Positions 1 to 7,506 of a stretch of 13,129 nucleotides of DNA are shown piece after piece (positions within the stretch are counted from its first letter, which is position 1; every line of letters begins with the position of its first letter). Both the position numbers and the translations under genes were made by a program. The stretch comes from Enterospora canceri (lineage: Eukaryota > Microsporidia > Enterocytozoonidae), in the NCBI GenBank assembly GCA_002087915.1, contig LWDP01000056.1, positions 1 through 13,129 on the forward strand, in the 5' to 3' direction. Below the pieces are notes generated by a model. That model saw nothing but the letters and a program-made list of their open reading frames with translations. It was not told the origin of the DNA and ran no database searches.

Positions 1-374
1 ATTATTTTTTAAAATCTCATAAATTCTGGACAAACATACCGAGGTATAGTTCTATTACGTGCGCATGACGAAAAATTGTATTCAGGGGTAAAACCATTAT
101 TTTTTCGGCCACATTTATCCTAAGCGCTCATTGCCTAGGTTTGGATAAAAACTTTACTACCCTCATTTACAAGGTAACAATTATATATTACACATTACCT
201 ATTAACATCATATTAATATAGTAAGGTTTTTGAATTGGACGTAATCTTTATTGACATAAATATAAACAGAAATCACCAAACCCCATTTTGTAAACATTCA
301 GAAACAAACCTGTTTGCTTGGGTTTTTGAAAGTACTACGTCTTTCATTGAGGTAAAGCTACCTACAAGTGTTTT
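1..374. other. 5' non-coding stretch, no gene recognised
   Basis: This AT-rich stretch has no open frame of useful length on either strand. The minus strand carries only tiny frames; the longest noticed is about 26 codons, around 94-17, too short to support a gene. An in-frame TGA at 348-350 closes the frame upstream of the ATG at 375. A small inverted repeat (CAAAC 305-309, GTTTG 312-316) lies about 60 bp before that start. In a window where most gaps are 10-60 bp, the length is notable. It may hold a promoter or the tail of a gene lying outside the window. Nothing here resembles a tRNA or a transposase. Confidence 0.5.
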
Positions 375-1499
375 ATGGTGTCATGTTTGCTAGCTGGTGT
401 TATTTGCCTTTGTTTACTTTTCCGGGTTGCCCTAATACAAACATACTCAGATGCAACAGAACTATTTTACTCATTGACAAGCAATATTCTACTAAGTTAC
501 TTTCTAAAGGGATTCTACCACAATATTCAAACGTATTATGATGAGATATTTGAGCAAATTGAAGGCATAAAATTCACTAATTACGATATGATCAAGGAGA
601 CACTGATGCCATTCAAGAAGTTGTGTACTGTCTTAAAGCTGGATACAGAGAAGTTGGATGCTGTTCTTGAGAAGATAGCACATGATTACTATACGGATGA
701 CCAGAATAGGGAGAACCTGGATTACATGTACGANATACAAACATACTCAGATGCAACAGAACTATTTTACTCATTGACAAGCAATATTCTACTAAGTTAC
801 TTTCTAAAGGGATTCTACCACAATATTCAAACGTATTATGATGAGATATTTGAGCAAATTGAAGGCATAAAATTCACTAATTACGATATGATCAAGGAGA
901 CACTGATGCCATTCAAGAAGTTGTGTACTGTCTTAAAGCTGGATACAGAGAAGTTGGATGCTGTTCTTGAGAAGATAGCACATGATTACTATACGGATGA
1001 CCAGAATAGGGAGAACCTGGATTACATGTACGAATACATCGATAATTCAGTACATTTTCTACAGGAAATTACACAATTCAATAATGAGTTAGATGAGATG
1101 CTGGCTAGTAACGTGGATAAAGATCTCCAGAAGTATTTCTATGAGCATAGGACGGATGACGTGGAAGAATTTACGAAATTCAAATTGGAAATTTATAGGG
1201 CATTGGACTACCTGAAAGGGAAGGAGGCGTTCTTTGAGACCAAGAACTACGAGATAGAGAACATCATTTACAGCGCAGAGGAGAAGTTTGTGAAGAAGAA
1301 GGTGGAAGACATTCTTTCAAACAGGGACATAAAAGTGGTCGTAAATAAAATAGTGAAACTGAAAGAGAGCATGGACAAGGTGGGACGCAGAAAGGTGATA
1401 CGAGAGGTGGAAACAGCACTTAGAGAGTACTATACGGGTGATGATCTGATACTTCTGAAGGATACGATACGCAGAAACTACAAGGAGAATCAGGAGTAG
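375..1499 (+). CDS. Hypothetical helical protein with N-terminal hydrophobic segment (inflated by a probable assembly duplication)
   Basis: I do not recognise the family. As written the frame encodes 374 residues, but about 100 of them are an exact second copy of the preceding 100 (see the repeat entries). Collapsing the copies leaves 274 residues in the same frame. The N-terminus (about residues 1-20) is strongly hydrophobic and Cys/Leu/Val-rich, followed by Arg and then more hydrophobic stretch, consistent with a signal peptide or membrane anchor. The rest is rich in Glu, Lys, Asp and Tyr with no Pro-rich or Cys-rich parts, suggesting long alpha helices and perhaps coiled coil. The C-terminus is highly charged (ends with KENQE). 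ATG 375 is the first Met after an in-frame TGA at 348-350. Unlike most genes here it has no CCC motif close to the start. The downstream RING gene begins 52 bp after its stop. The reading frame is credible; its function is unknown. Confidence 0.7.
   Translation: MVSCLLAGVICLCLLFRVALIQTYSDATELFYSLTSNILLSYFLKGFYHNIQTYYDEIFEQIEGIKFTNYDMIKETLMPFKKLCTVLKLDTEKLDAVLEKIAHDYYTDDQNRENLDYMYXIQTYSDATELFYSLTSNILLSYFLKGFYHNIQTYYDEIFEQIEGIKFTNYDMIKETLMPFKKLCTVLKLDTEKLDAVLEKIAHDYYTDDQNRENLDYMYEYIDNSVHFLQEITQFNNELDEMLASNVDKDLQKYFYEHRTDDVEEFTKFKLEIYRALDYLKGKEAFFETKNYEIENIIYSAEEKFVKKKVEDILSNRDIKVVVNKIVKLKESMDKVGRRKVIREVETALREYYTGDDLILLKDTIRRNYKENQE
435..733 (+). repeat. First copy of exact 299-bp direct repeat
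   Basis: Bases 435-733 are identical, base for base, to 735-1033. The offset is exactly 300, so the reading frame is kept. The copy ends at the undetermined base 734. Zero differences over 299 bp, together with an N exactly at the junction, points to one genomic segment present at the overlapping ends of two contigs rather than a biological duplication. Confidence 0.95.
734..734. other. Single undetermined base (N), probable scaffold join
   Basis: This is the only N in the window, and it sits exactly between two identical 299-bp blocks. It falls in the third position of a GAN codon. A lone N is what some scaffolding programs write when read pairs imply that two contigs overlap but they were not merged. 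The parallel base in the second copy (1034) is A. Confidence 0.9.
735..1033 (+). repeat. Second copy of exact 299-bp direct repeat
   Basis: Identical to 435-733. From 1034 the sequence continues with new coding sequence in the same frame, as expected if the right-hand contig began at 735 and its first 299 bp overlapped the end of the left-hand contig. Confidence 0.95.
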
Positions 1500-1539
1500 A
1501 AATGCATAAACAGATTGTGAATAATTTGTTTTGTTTATT

Positions 1540-1543
1540 CCCC
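1540..1543 (+). promoter_or_regulatory. CCC-like start signal of the RING gene
   Basis: A CCCC run lies 8 bases before the ATG at 1552, in an otherwise AT-rich 52-bp spacer. CCC-like motifs directly upstream of start codons are a known microsporidian expression signal. It supports 1552, rather than any upstream non-ATG codon, as the start. Confidence 0.5.
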
Positions 1544-1551
1544 AAACAAAC

Positions 1552-2295
1552 ATGAACTATTTAGCAAGCGCACTGACATCTTTGAAGTATTTCATGCATG
1601 CTAACAAGGAGCTGATGCTCTACAATAACAGCAATAACGCGTACCTGAGAACGAATGTGGTATTTGGTGAGGACATAAAAAATTTCATGACTGACGCCAA
1701 TTCTGGGCTATTTGAGAACACAGTTGTTGTTGTGGACTATTTGGAAGATGTTGATGTCGAATTCACTACTGATAACGTGTATGCGCTACTATACGACTCA
1801 AATAGAAGCGAGGTAATCAATAAGTACAATGACGCGGTCTACAATAAGACAATCCTGGTATTCCTAATAGAGAGACCAATCTACACGTTCATATTCAACA
1901 TAAAAGAAAAGAACAAGAAGAGCAAGGTTCCATACAGAATTGGATTGAAGAACTACAGCTATTTCTCTTTTCCAATGGCATTAGCAGCAGGTGGAATACT
2001 GTTGATAATCACTAATTCGATTTGTAAGAAATTGTTGGGAACATTGGCAAAATTGGAGCCTGATTTGGCTGATTTCGTGATAAAGAACACAGAACTGTGT
2101 AAATACAATCAGGCAAAACTCAAGACTGAAGATCACTGCATAATATGCTATGAAGAATACAAAGATGAATCAGAATTGAGAAAGTTGAGTTGTGATCACT
2201 TCTTTCATATTGAATGCATAGACAGGTGGTTGCTATCACGACAGCATTATTGTCCATGTTGTAGGAAGCCTGTTTCAATTGACTCTGTAAATTAG
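1552..2295 (+). CDS. Membrane-anchored RING-H2 E3 ubiquitin ligase
   Basis: This is a predicted 247-residue protein with one clear membrane segment at about residues 141-158 and a C-terminal RING-H2 finger at about 196-237. The zinc ligands are C196, C199, C214, H216, H219, C222, C234 and C237, spaced C-x2-C-x14-C-x-H-x2-H-x2-C-x11-C-x2-C, with the usual Trp (W226) before the last Cys pair. All ligands are present, so it should bind an E2 and act as a ubiquitin ligase. The order is N-terminal domain of about 130 residues, membrane helix, then RING; this resembles the PA-TM-RING ligases of the endomembrane system. I cannot show a PA domain, and the N-terminus is only a weak signal-peptide candidate. 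The likely topology is N-terminus lumenal and RING cytosolic. The frame can be read back to a TTG at 1531, but the first ATG is 1552 and follows a CCCC motif. It ends 56 bp before the Mec1-like gene. The RING assignment is firm; substrate and compartment are inferred. Confidence 0.88.
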   Translation: MNYLASALTSLKYFMHANKELMLYNNSNNAYLRTNVVFGEDIKNFMTDANSGLFENTVVVVDYLEDVDVEFTTDNVYALLYDSNRSEVINKYNDAVYNKTILVFLIERPIYTFIFNIKEKNKKSKVPYRIGLKNYSYFSFPMALAAGGILLIITNSICKKLLGTLAKLEPDLADFVIKNTELCKYNQAKLKTEDHCIICYEEYKDESELRKLSCDHFFHIECIDRWLLSRQHYCPCCRKPVSIDSVN

Positions 2296-2344
2296 ACAAT
2301 GAGGTAGCACACAAGCAGTAAATAGCAAAACTCATCAATTTTTA

Positions 2345-2347
2345 CCC
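2345..2347 (+). promoter_or_regulatory. CCC-like start signal of the ATR/Mec1 gene
   Basis: A CCC triplet sits 4 bases before the ATG at 2352, preceded by a T-rich run (ATTTTTA). It matches the position of the microsporidian CCC-type signal and supports this ATG as the start in a 56-bp intergenic gap. Confidence 0.5.
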
Positions 2348-2351
2348 ACTA

Positions 2352-5300
2352 ATGCAATCTAAATACGGCAGGAACAAGACAGAGCTGTTTGAGTACAATT
2401 TACGCAATTTGAATAGCATAGAAATAGAAAATGAATGTATTGAGAATGCAGAGGACATAAATAGCATAGTGAGAGCATATTCAGATCACAATGACAAAAT
2501 TAGGAGTGAAAATATGGATGCCTTTGTAGAGGCAGCATCTTCAAAATGTTTCGATAGAGAGACTTATTCTTTGATAAAAGATTTGGGAGGAATAAGAAGC
2601 CCAGTAGAAGAAGAATTTGTTTGGAATGATGATTTATGCATATGGAATTACATGACACTTTATGCAACAACAAGAGACCTGACTGTTTTAGAAAGAGTGA
2701 ATAAGGAGAATAACGAGCTATGTGATGCATATTTGGTGCTTTCTGTACTAACAAACAACATTCCAGCCGAATCAATTCCATTCAAAAATGCCTTAGTGGA
2801 ATTATTCCAAAACAGTAAGAAACGTATGGATGCATCCAAGCATAAATATGATTTGTGCAAGATGTTTAATACTGATCAATTATACAATTTCAGTGATTTG
2901 GAGAAATTCAAGGTGGAGTTGTGTCAGGTTAATACCAAAGAAATAGACCTGGATTTGGTTTCTGTTTGTGAAATATGCAAGTATGATGGATTCTACGGCT
3001 ATACAACGAAATCAGGAAGAAATAAACAGAGATTCCTTGGTGAAACAGAAACACAAGAAGAATGTGCTATTGATCTGGAAAAATTGATCACAAGTTTCGA
3101 AGAATGCGTGAAGAAAGCAAATTGGAAAGATGTGTTATTCATTGCGAAGCACTACAACAGACACAAAGATGACTCAATTCAGCGAAAGCTGTTCAAGATG
3201 CTGATTTATTGTGATGTAAGAGAGAAACCATTTTTAGAGGCTGTTGAATTTGTATCAAATGGAATTGAATACAAAATAATCAATTTCCTAGAGAAGACAC
3301 GAGAGAACAAGAACATTGTTGAATTATGTGGAATTGCAATGAAGAATGAGTCATGTGTTGTGAATGCATTTGGAATTCTATATACACTATATAAGAATGA
3401 GAATTATGATCCACTTACAATAAGGGATGTGTTAGTAGCCAACATGATCAACGTATACAAGAACATTGATGAAATCATCAGGTTCTACACAAAACAGGAG
3501 GATGAGAGAAGGGGCCTTGTTAAGAACTCACTTTACTCAATTGAGCAGATTGAGGCATTCTACAACAATTTGAGTAGCATGTTGGATTGGAATACGTTTG
3601 TAGAAGACAACATGGAGACAGTCTACTACAATTGGTACAGCAAGTTACAATCTAAGATGGAATCAGTCAAAAGTGGATTGATGAAGAATGTGAATAACAC
3701 AGTACATAACAAGTACAAATATGCAATAACTGCAAGGAATATCATTGAGAACAAGCAGAAGACCACAACTGAAAGTGTAGAAGCATTTGTGATACTGGTT
3801 TTGGGAGGATATTTTGATACGACCAAATTAAGCAGGTTTTATAAACCAAATGTAAACGAATTCATCAAGAACAACATAGGCAAAATAATGTACTACACAA
3901 AGAAGATTTATAATGGAAGAATGGAGGTTATGAACAGGCTGGGAGTAGTAGATAGAGGCATATGTATATATGAGACACTCTTCTTCATTATAAGAGCATT
4001 CGATAGTATGATGTTAGGTGTAATGATAGAGTATTTGTATCCAATGCTGGAGCACTTTCTGAAGAACAACAGATGTAAATGCAGGAGTGGATTTGCAAGC
4101 TATGCGGGAATTGATATCACACACAAGAGCTATGAAGCACTCTGTGAAGAATTAGGAATTGAAGTCAAGTATGATTTATGCAACCATATACAAACAAATT
4201 CCAATGAATTGTGGCTAAATAAGCTTAATTTGCATAGAAACAGATTCAATTTCACAGGGGCTGATTCACAGGTTCTGAAATATGCAATTGAAAACAGCAG
4301 CAAATTCACAGAATTGTACGACAGCAAGCTACAGACAATACTAGGATGTATGTCGTGCTGCAAGAAGAAGCATCAGATACAGAAATACGCCTTGATGTAT
4401 GAGCATATTCTTAACAACTTTCTTCTTAGGGCTGAATACCAGGAAAATGTTGAGATTTATCTGTTCGTATTACAGGAATACACCAAGCACTACAATGACA
4501 TCATGCACAAGAAGCTACAATTGGAACCAACAGACAATCTCAAGAAAGCAAAGGTGAGAAATACCATCCCATTCTTTGTTCTGAGTCACCAACTTACCAC
4601 CTCAAAATACAAGTACACTGGTAATATTGAAGAAGAATACAGGATTCACTTCAGTGAGATGGAATTCACTGGTAAGGATGTTTTGAGATGCTTTCATATG
4701 CTCCTATATCAGAATCTTGGATCTGATTATGAGTTCATGAAATACCTGATATTATTGGATGATACAATAGTCGAAGAAGGAATCTACAAAATGATTGAGG
4801 AGATTATAGAACGGAATAAACCAGAATATGATGAGAACAAGAAATTGAAATCAGCCAAGACCATTCTGATCAATGACATTCCACATGATCTCATTGACAT
4901 TCTGCTCAACACCAACATATTTAATCTGATCAGTCACATTCTGCTCAGATTGAGGTGCTTCATATCATTAATATCCCATGACAAATACATTGAATTGGGA
5001 ATTAGAGAAAAAGGCTACTACGAAATCATTCAGGGAATTGAACAAAAAGTAGCAGAAGATGTCCAGCAACATGGAATGGTACAGAGCAAAAGAACTAAAG
5101 GTAGACAGACATTCTTCAACAACAGTCCAGCAACTTCATCGACTGAAACACCATCCAAAATCACTGATATGCCTTATTTCCAGATCAAACACAAATCATT
5201 TAGCAAAATCAAACAGAAGTACGGCGTAGATCTGATATTCAGCTATTACAATTTGAATGATATCAGCAAATGCTATTTGATTGAGGATGATGAATATTCG

Positions 5301-7496
5301 TTGATATCGATCAAAACAAAGGGTGTGATAGAAAACAATAAGAATGTTGCACTAACAATTTGTGACCAAGTCATGCGATCAGAAGCAGAGCAAATTGATC
5401 AGAAAATTGAATATTACACCAGCAATAAGGAAATAGAGGAAACTAACAGGTTTCTGGTAGAGAGACATGTAAAAAGTGATAGGGCATTTCTGAATGAATC
5501 AGATCACAAAATAGTCCAATTATTGATCAGTAGAATGGAAAAGAGCAGATTCAAGAATTTGTTAGTTGCTGAACACTACAAATTAATGAATTTAGAATCT
5601 GATCACAGCAAATGGACTGAATTCATCACCCTCGAATACATCAGAATATTGAAGCAAAAGAAGAGATATCAAGAAATACACGAAATCATCAACAACCTGA
5701 TACTGAATAGCAGACATCACATTCTGTACGAATACGCCATTCTGAAAGTTGAAGAAAACAAGAAAGAAGAGGGAATCAGGGCATTGATGAAATTAATCAA
5801 TTGTGATCCAGAAAACAAGGCAGCAATTGTAAAGAGGTGTGAATTATTGGATAGCAAGAAGGAATTCATCAAATCAATTGAGAAATTGAACAGTATCAAC
5901 CTGAATGAAATTGAGTCAGAAAAACAGCCACCTAAAACCAATACTGATCTGATCAAACTGTATTATCTCTACGCCAAATACAATGATAGAAGCAATAACA
6001 CAATCCATGCCATCTTCTACTACTACAAATCATTTGGCTACAACTACGAATCAGTTCCAAAATTCATTCACCTGATAAACCAAATCAGCAACTTCAGTGT
6101 CACAGAAGCAGTTGGAGTTGATGTTGAGTTTCTGTTAAACAAAAAGAGCCCAACAATCAAAGACAAAAATGCAGTATTGAATACAATTCTACAGGAAATT
6201 ATTAGAAGCAAACTGCCTCAGTTTGTCAACTACTACCAGCACCTGCTCACGAACCACAAGAATGCGTTCATCAAACAAATCATCCAAGAAATGATAAGGA
6301 AGTACAGCGGACTCCTTTGGAGAACAATTCTCTACTTCAATTCCAGACGAACATTTTCAGTTGAATTGGACACCATTGGAATTTACAGGCAGAATATCAC
6401 CAAATTGGCTTACACTTTCATCGACATAGCCAAATCAACCAAAACAGATTTATCAATGAAACAGGACTTCCCAGGAATATCCAAGTTTATTCAGGGTGAT
6501 ATCCACGTTCCTGGACAAATTGATGACATTTTCATTTCTGATTTCGATGATGAAATTGCAACCTATCGATCACTTCAAAAGCCTAAGCGAATTGGACTCA
6601 GAGGCACCAACGGTGTCAAATACCAATTTGTGCTGAAGAACAAGGACGATCTACGAAGAGATGCCCGTTTCATGGATCTAAGCAGACTGATCAACAAGAT
6701 GCTCCTTGATCCATCAAAATCAATTGTGACATACGACGTGATACCACTCACTGACTCTGCTGGAATCATCTCCTACATTCCCGATCTGATATCATTCAAA
6801 AGCATCATCCTTGGCTACCACAACGAGACAGCTGTGAATTCACCACTCACCAAATTCATCAAAAAGAAGAAAATGGACAGAAATGGGATGGTTAGAGCTA
6901 TGAATGACCTACCACCTGTCTTCATGAGACACTTTCTAAGCTGCTTCTCCACCAGTGCTGAATACTACGGTGCAATTGACTCATTCACCAAATCAACAGC
7001 AGTGATGAATGTGTTAGGGTGGTTCATGGGCCTTGGAGACAGACACACTGAAAACATTCTGATTCAAAATGGAACCAATCGAGTAGTCCACGTTGATCTG
7101 AATATGATTTTTGAGAGTGGTAGAAAGCTGACTATTCCTGAACGAGTTCCATTCAGACTGACTCAGAACGTAGTTGATGGATTTGGATTCCTACAACTCA
7201 AAGAGTACAGGAATGTTGCTGTTGGTGTAATGAGAATGCTCTACTCCCATAGGGATACAATAATAAGCAACCTGCTATCATTTGTTTACGATCCAATTAT
7301 CAAGGAATCAAAACAGATTGGAATTCAGTCAGCAAAAGGAAGCAATGACGCAATAGCACAGGGCATTCTTGATAATTTGAGAGAGAAACTCAGTGACAGC
7401 AAGGGCGTAGAAGAGAGAACTGATGAGATCATCAATGACGCCCAGGATATTGGTAACCTGAGTGAGATGTACATTGGATGGATGGGATACTTGTAA
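2352..7496 (+). CDS. MEC1: ATR/Mec1-type PI3-kinase-like checkpoint protein kinase
   Basis: This 1714-residue Ser/Thr kinase of the PIKK family is probably the DNA-damage and replication-stress sensor ATR/Mec1, acting in the nucleus. The first ~1000 residues are helical, as expected of degenerate HEAT repeats; a FAT/TPR-like helical region covers roughly 1040-1370. The kinase domain begins near 1410: phosphate loop G1418-T-N-G1421, ATP lysine K1429, the DDLRRD block (1432-1437), catalytic loop GDRHTEN (1562-1568, with D1563 and N1568), and metal-binding D1582 in a DLN motif. The segment after it (PERVPFRLTQNVVDGFG) is typical of ATR, more than of Tel1/ATM or TOR. The FATC tail occupies the last ~32 residues and ends MYIGWMGYL, again ATR-like. 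All core catalytic residues are present, so it should be active. Yeast Mec1 and human ATR are about 2400-2650 residues, so the helical part is shortened, in line with microsporidian reduction. It converges on the helicase gene, stop to stop, with 10 bp between. PIKK assignment is near certain; ATR/Mec1 subtype is likely. Confidence 0.93.
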   Translation: MQSKYGRNKTELFEYNLRNLNSIEIENECIENAEDINSIVRAYSDHNDKIRSENMDAFVEAASSKCFDRETYSLIKDLGGIRSPVEEEFVWNDDLCIWNYMTLYATTRDLTVLERVNKENNELCDAYLVLSVLTNNIPAESIPFKNALVELFQNSKKRMDASKHKYDLCKMFNTDQLYNFSDLEKFKVELCQVNTKEIDLDLVSVCEICKYDGFYGYTTKSGRNKQRFLGETETQEECAIDLEKLITSFEECVKKANWKDVLFIAKHYNRHKDDSIQRKLFKMLIYCDVREKPFLEAVEFVSNGIEYKIINFLEKTRENKNIVELCGIAMKNESCVVNAFGILYTLYKNENYDPLTIRDVLVANMINVYKNIDEIIRFYTKQEDERRGLVKNSLYSIEQIEAFYNNLSSMLDWNTFVEDNMETVYYNWYSKLQSKMESVKSGLMKNVNNTVHNKYKYAITARNIIENKQKTTTESVEAFVILVLGGYFDTTKLSRFYKPNVNEFIKNNIGKIMYYTKKIYNGRMEVMNRLGVVDRGICIYETLFFIIRAFDSMMLGVMIEYLYPMLEHFLKNNRCKCRSGFASYAGIDITHKSYEALCEELGIEVKYDLCNHIQTNSNELWLNKLNLHRNRFNFTGADSQVLKYAIENSSKFTELYDSKLQTILGCMSCCKKKHQIQKYALMYEHILNNFLLRAEYQENVEIYLFVLQEYTKHYNDIMHKKLQLEPTDNLKKAKVRNTIPFFVLSHQLTTSKYKYTGNIEEEYRIHFSEMEFTGKDVLRCFHMLLYQNLGSDYEFMKYLILLDDTIVEEGIYKMIEEIIERNKPEYDENKKLKSAKTILINDIPHDLIDILLNTNIFNLISHILLRLRCFISLISHDKYIELGIREKGYYEIIQGIEQKVAEDVQQHGMVQSKRTKGRQTFFNNSPATSSTETPSKITDMPYFQIKHKSFSKIKQKYGVDLIFSYYNLNDISKCYLIEDDEYSLISIKTKGVIENNKNVALTICDQVMRSEAEQIDQKIEYYTSNKEIEETNRFLVERHVKSDRAFLNESDHKIVQLLISRMEKSRFKNLLVAEHYKLMNLESDHSKWTEFITLEYIRILKQKKRYQEIHEIINNLILNSRHHILYEYAILKVEENKKEEGIRALMKLINCDPENKAAIVKRCELLDSKKEFIKSIEKLNSINLNEIESEKQPPKTNTDLIKLYYLYAKYNDRSNNTIHAIFYYYKSFGYNYESVPKFIHLINQISNFSVTEAVGVDVEFLLNKKSPTIKDKNAVLNTILQEIIRSKLPQFVNYYQHLLTNHKNAFIKQIIQEMIRKYSGLLWRTILYFNSRRTFSVELDTIGIYRQNITKLAYTFIDIAKSTKTDLSMKQDFPGISKFIQGDIHVPGQIDDIFISDFDDEIATYRSLQKPKRIGLRGTNGVKYQFVLKNKDDLRRDARFMDLSRLINKMLLDPSKSIVTYDVIPLTDSAGIISYIPDLISFKSIILGYHNETAVNSPLTKFIKKKKMDRNGMVRAMNDLPPVFMRHFLSCFSTSAEYYGAIDSFTKSTAVMNVLGWFMGLGDRHTENILIQNGTNRVVHVDLNMIFESGRKLTIPERVPFRLTQNVVDGFGFLQLKEYRNVAVGVMRMLYSHRDTIISNLLSFVYDPIIKESKQIGIQSAKGSNDAIAQGILDNLREKLSDSKGVEERTDEIINDAQDIGNLSEMYIGWMGYL

Positions 7497-7506
7497 CAGT
7501 ATGTTA

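Noticed and set aside
340..375. Possible intron 5' site (GGTAAAG near 350) in front of the first gene
   Set aside because: No matching branch point or 3' site in a sensible position, and no ATG upstream to join to; too weak.
1531..1551. Extended start of the RING protein at a TTG codon
   Set aside because: Eukaryotic nuclear genes start almost always at ATG; the first ATG is 1552, with CCCC just upstream.
2352..7496. Calling the kinase Tel1/ATM or TOR
   Set aside because: The region after the DLN motif (PERVPFRLTQN) and the FATC end resemble ATR/Mec1 more, and no FRB-like region before the kinase domain was noticed.
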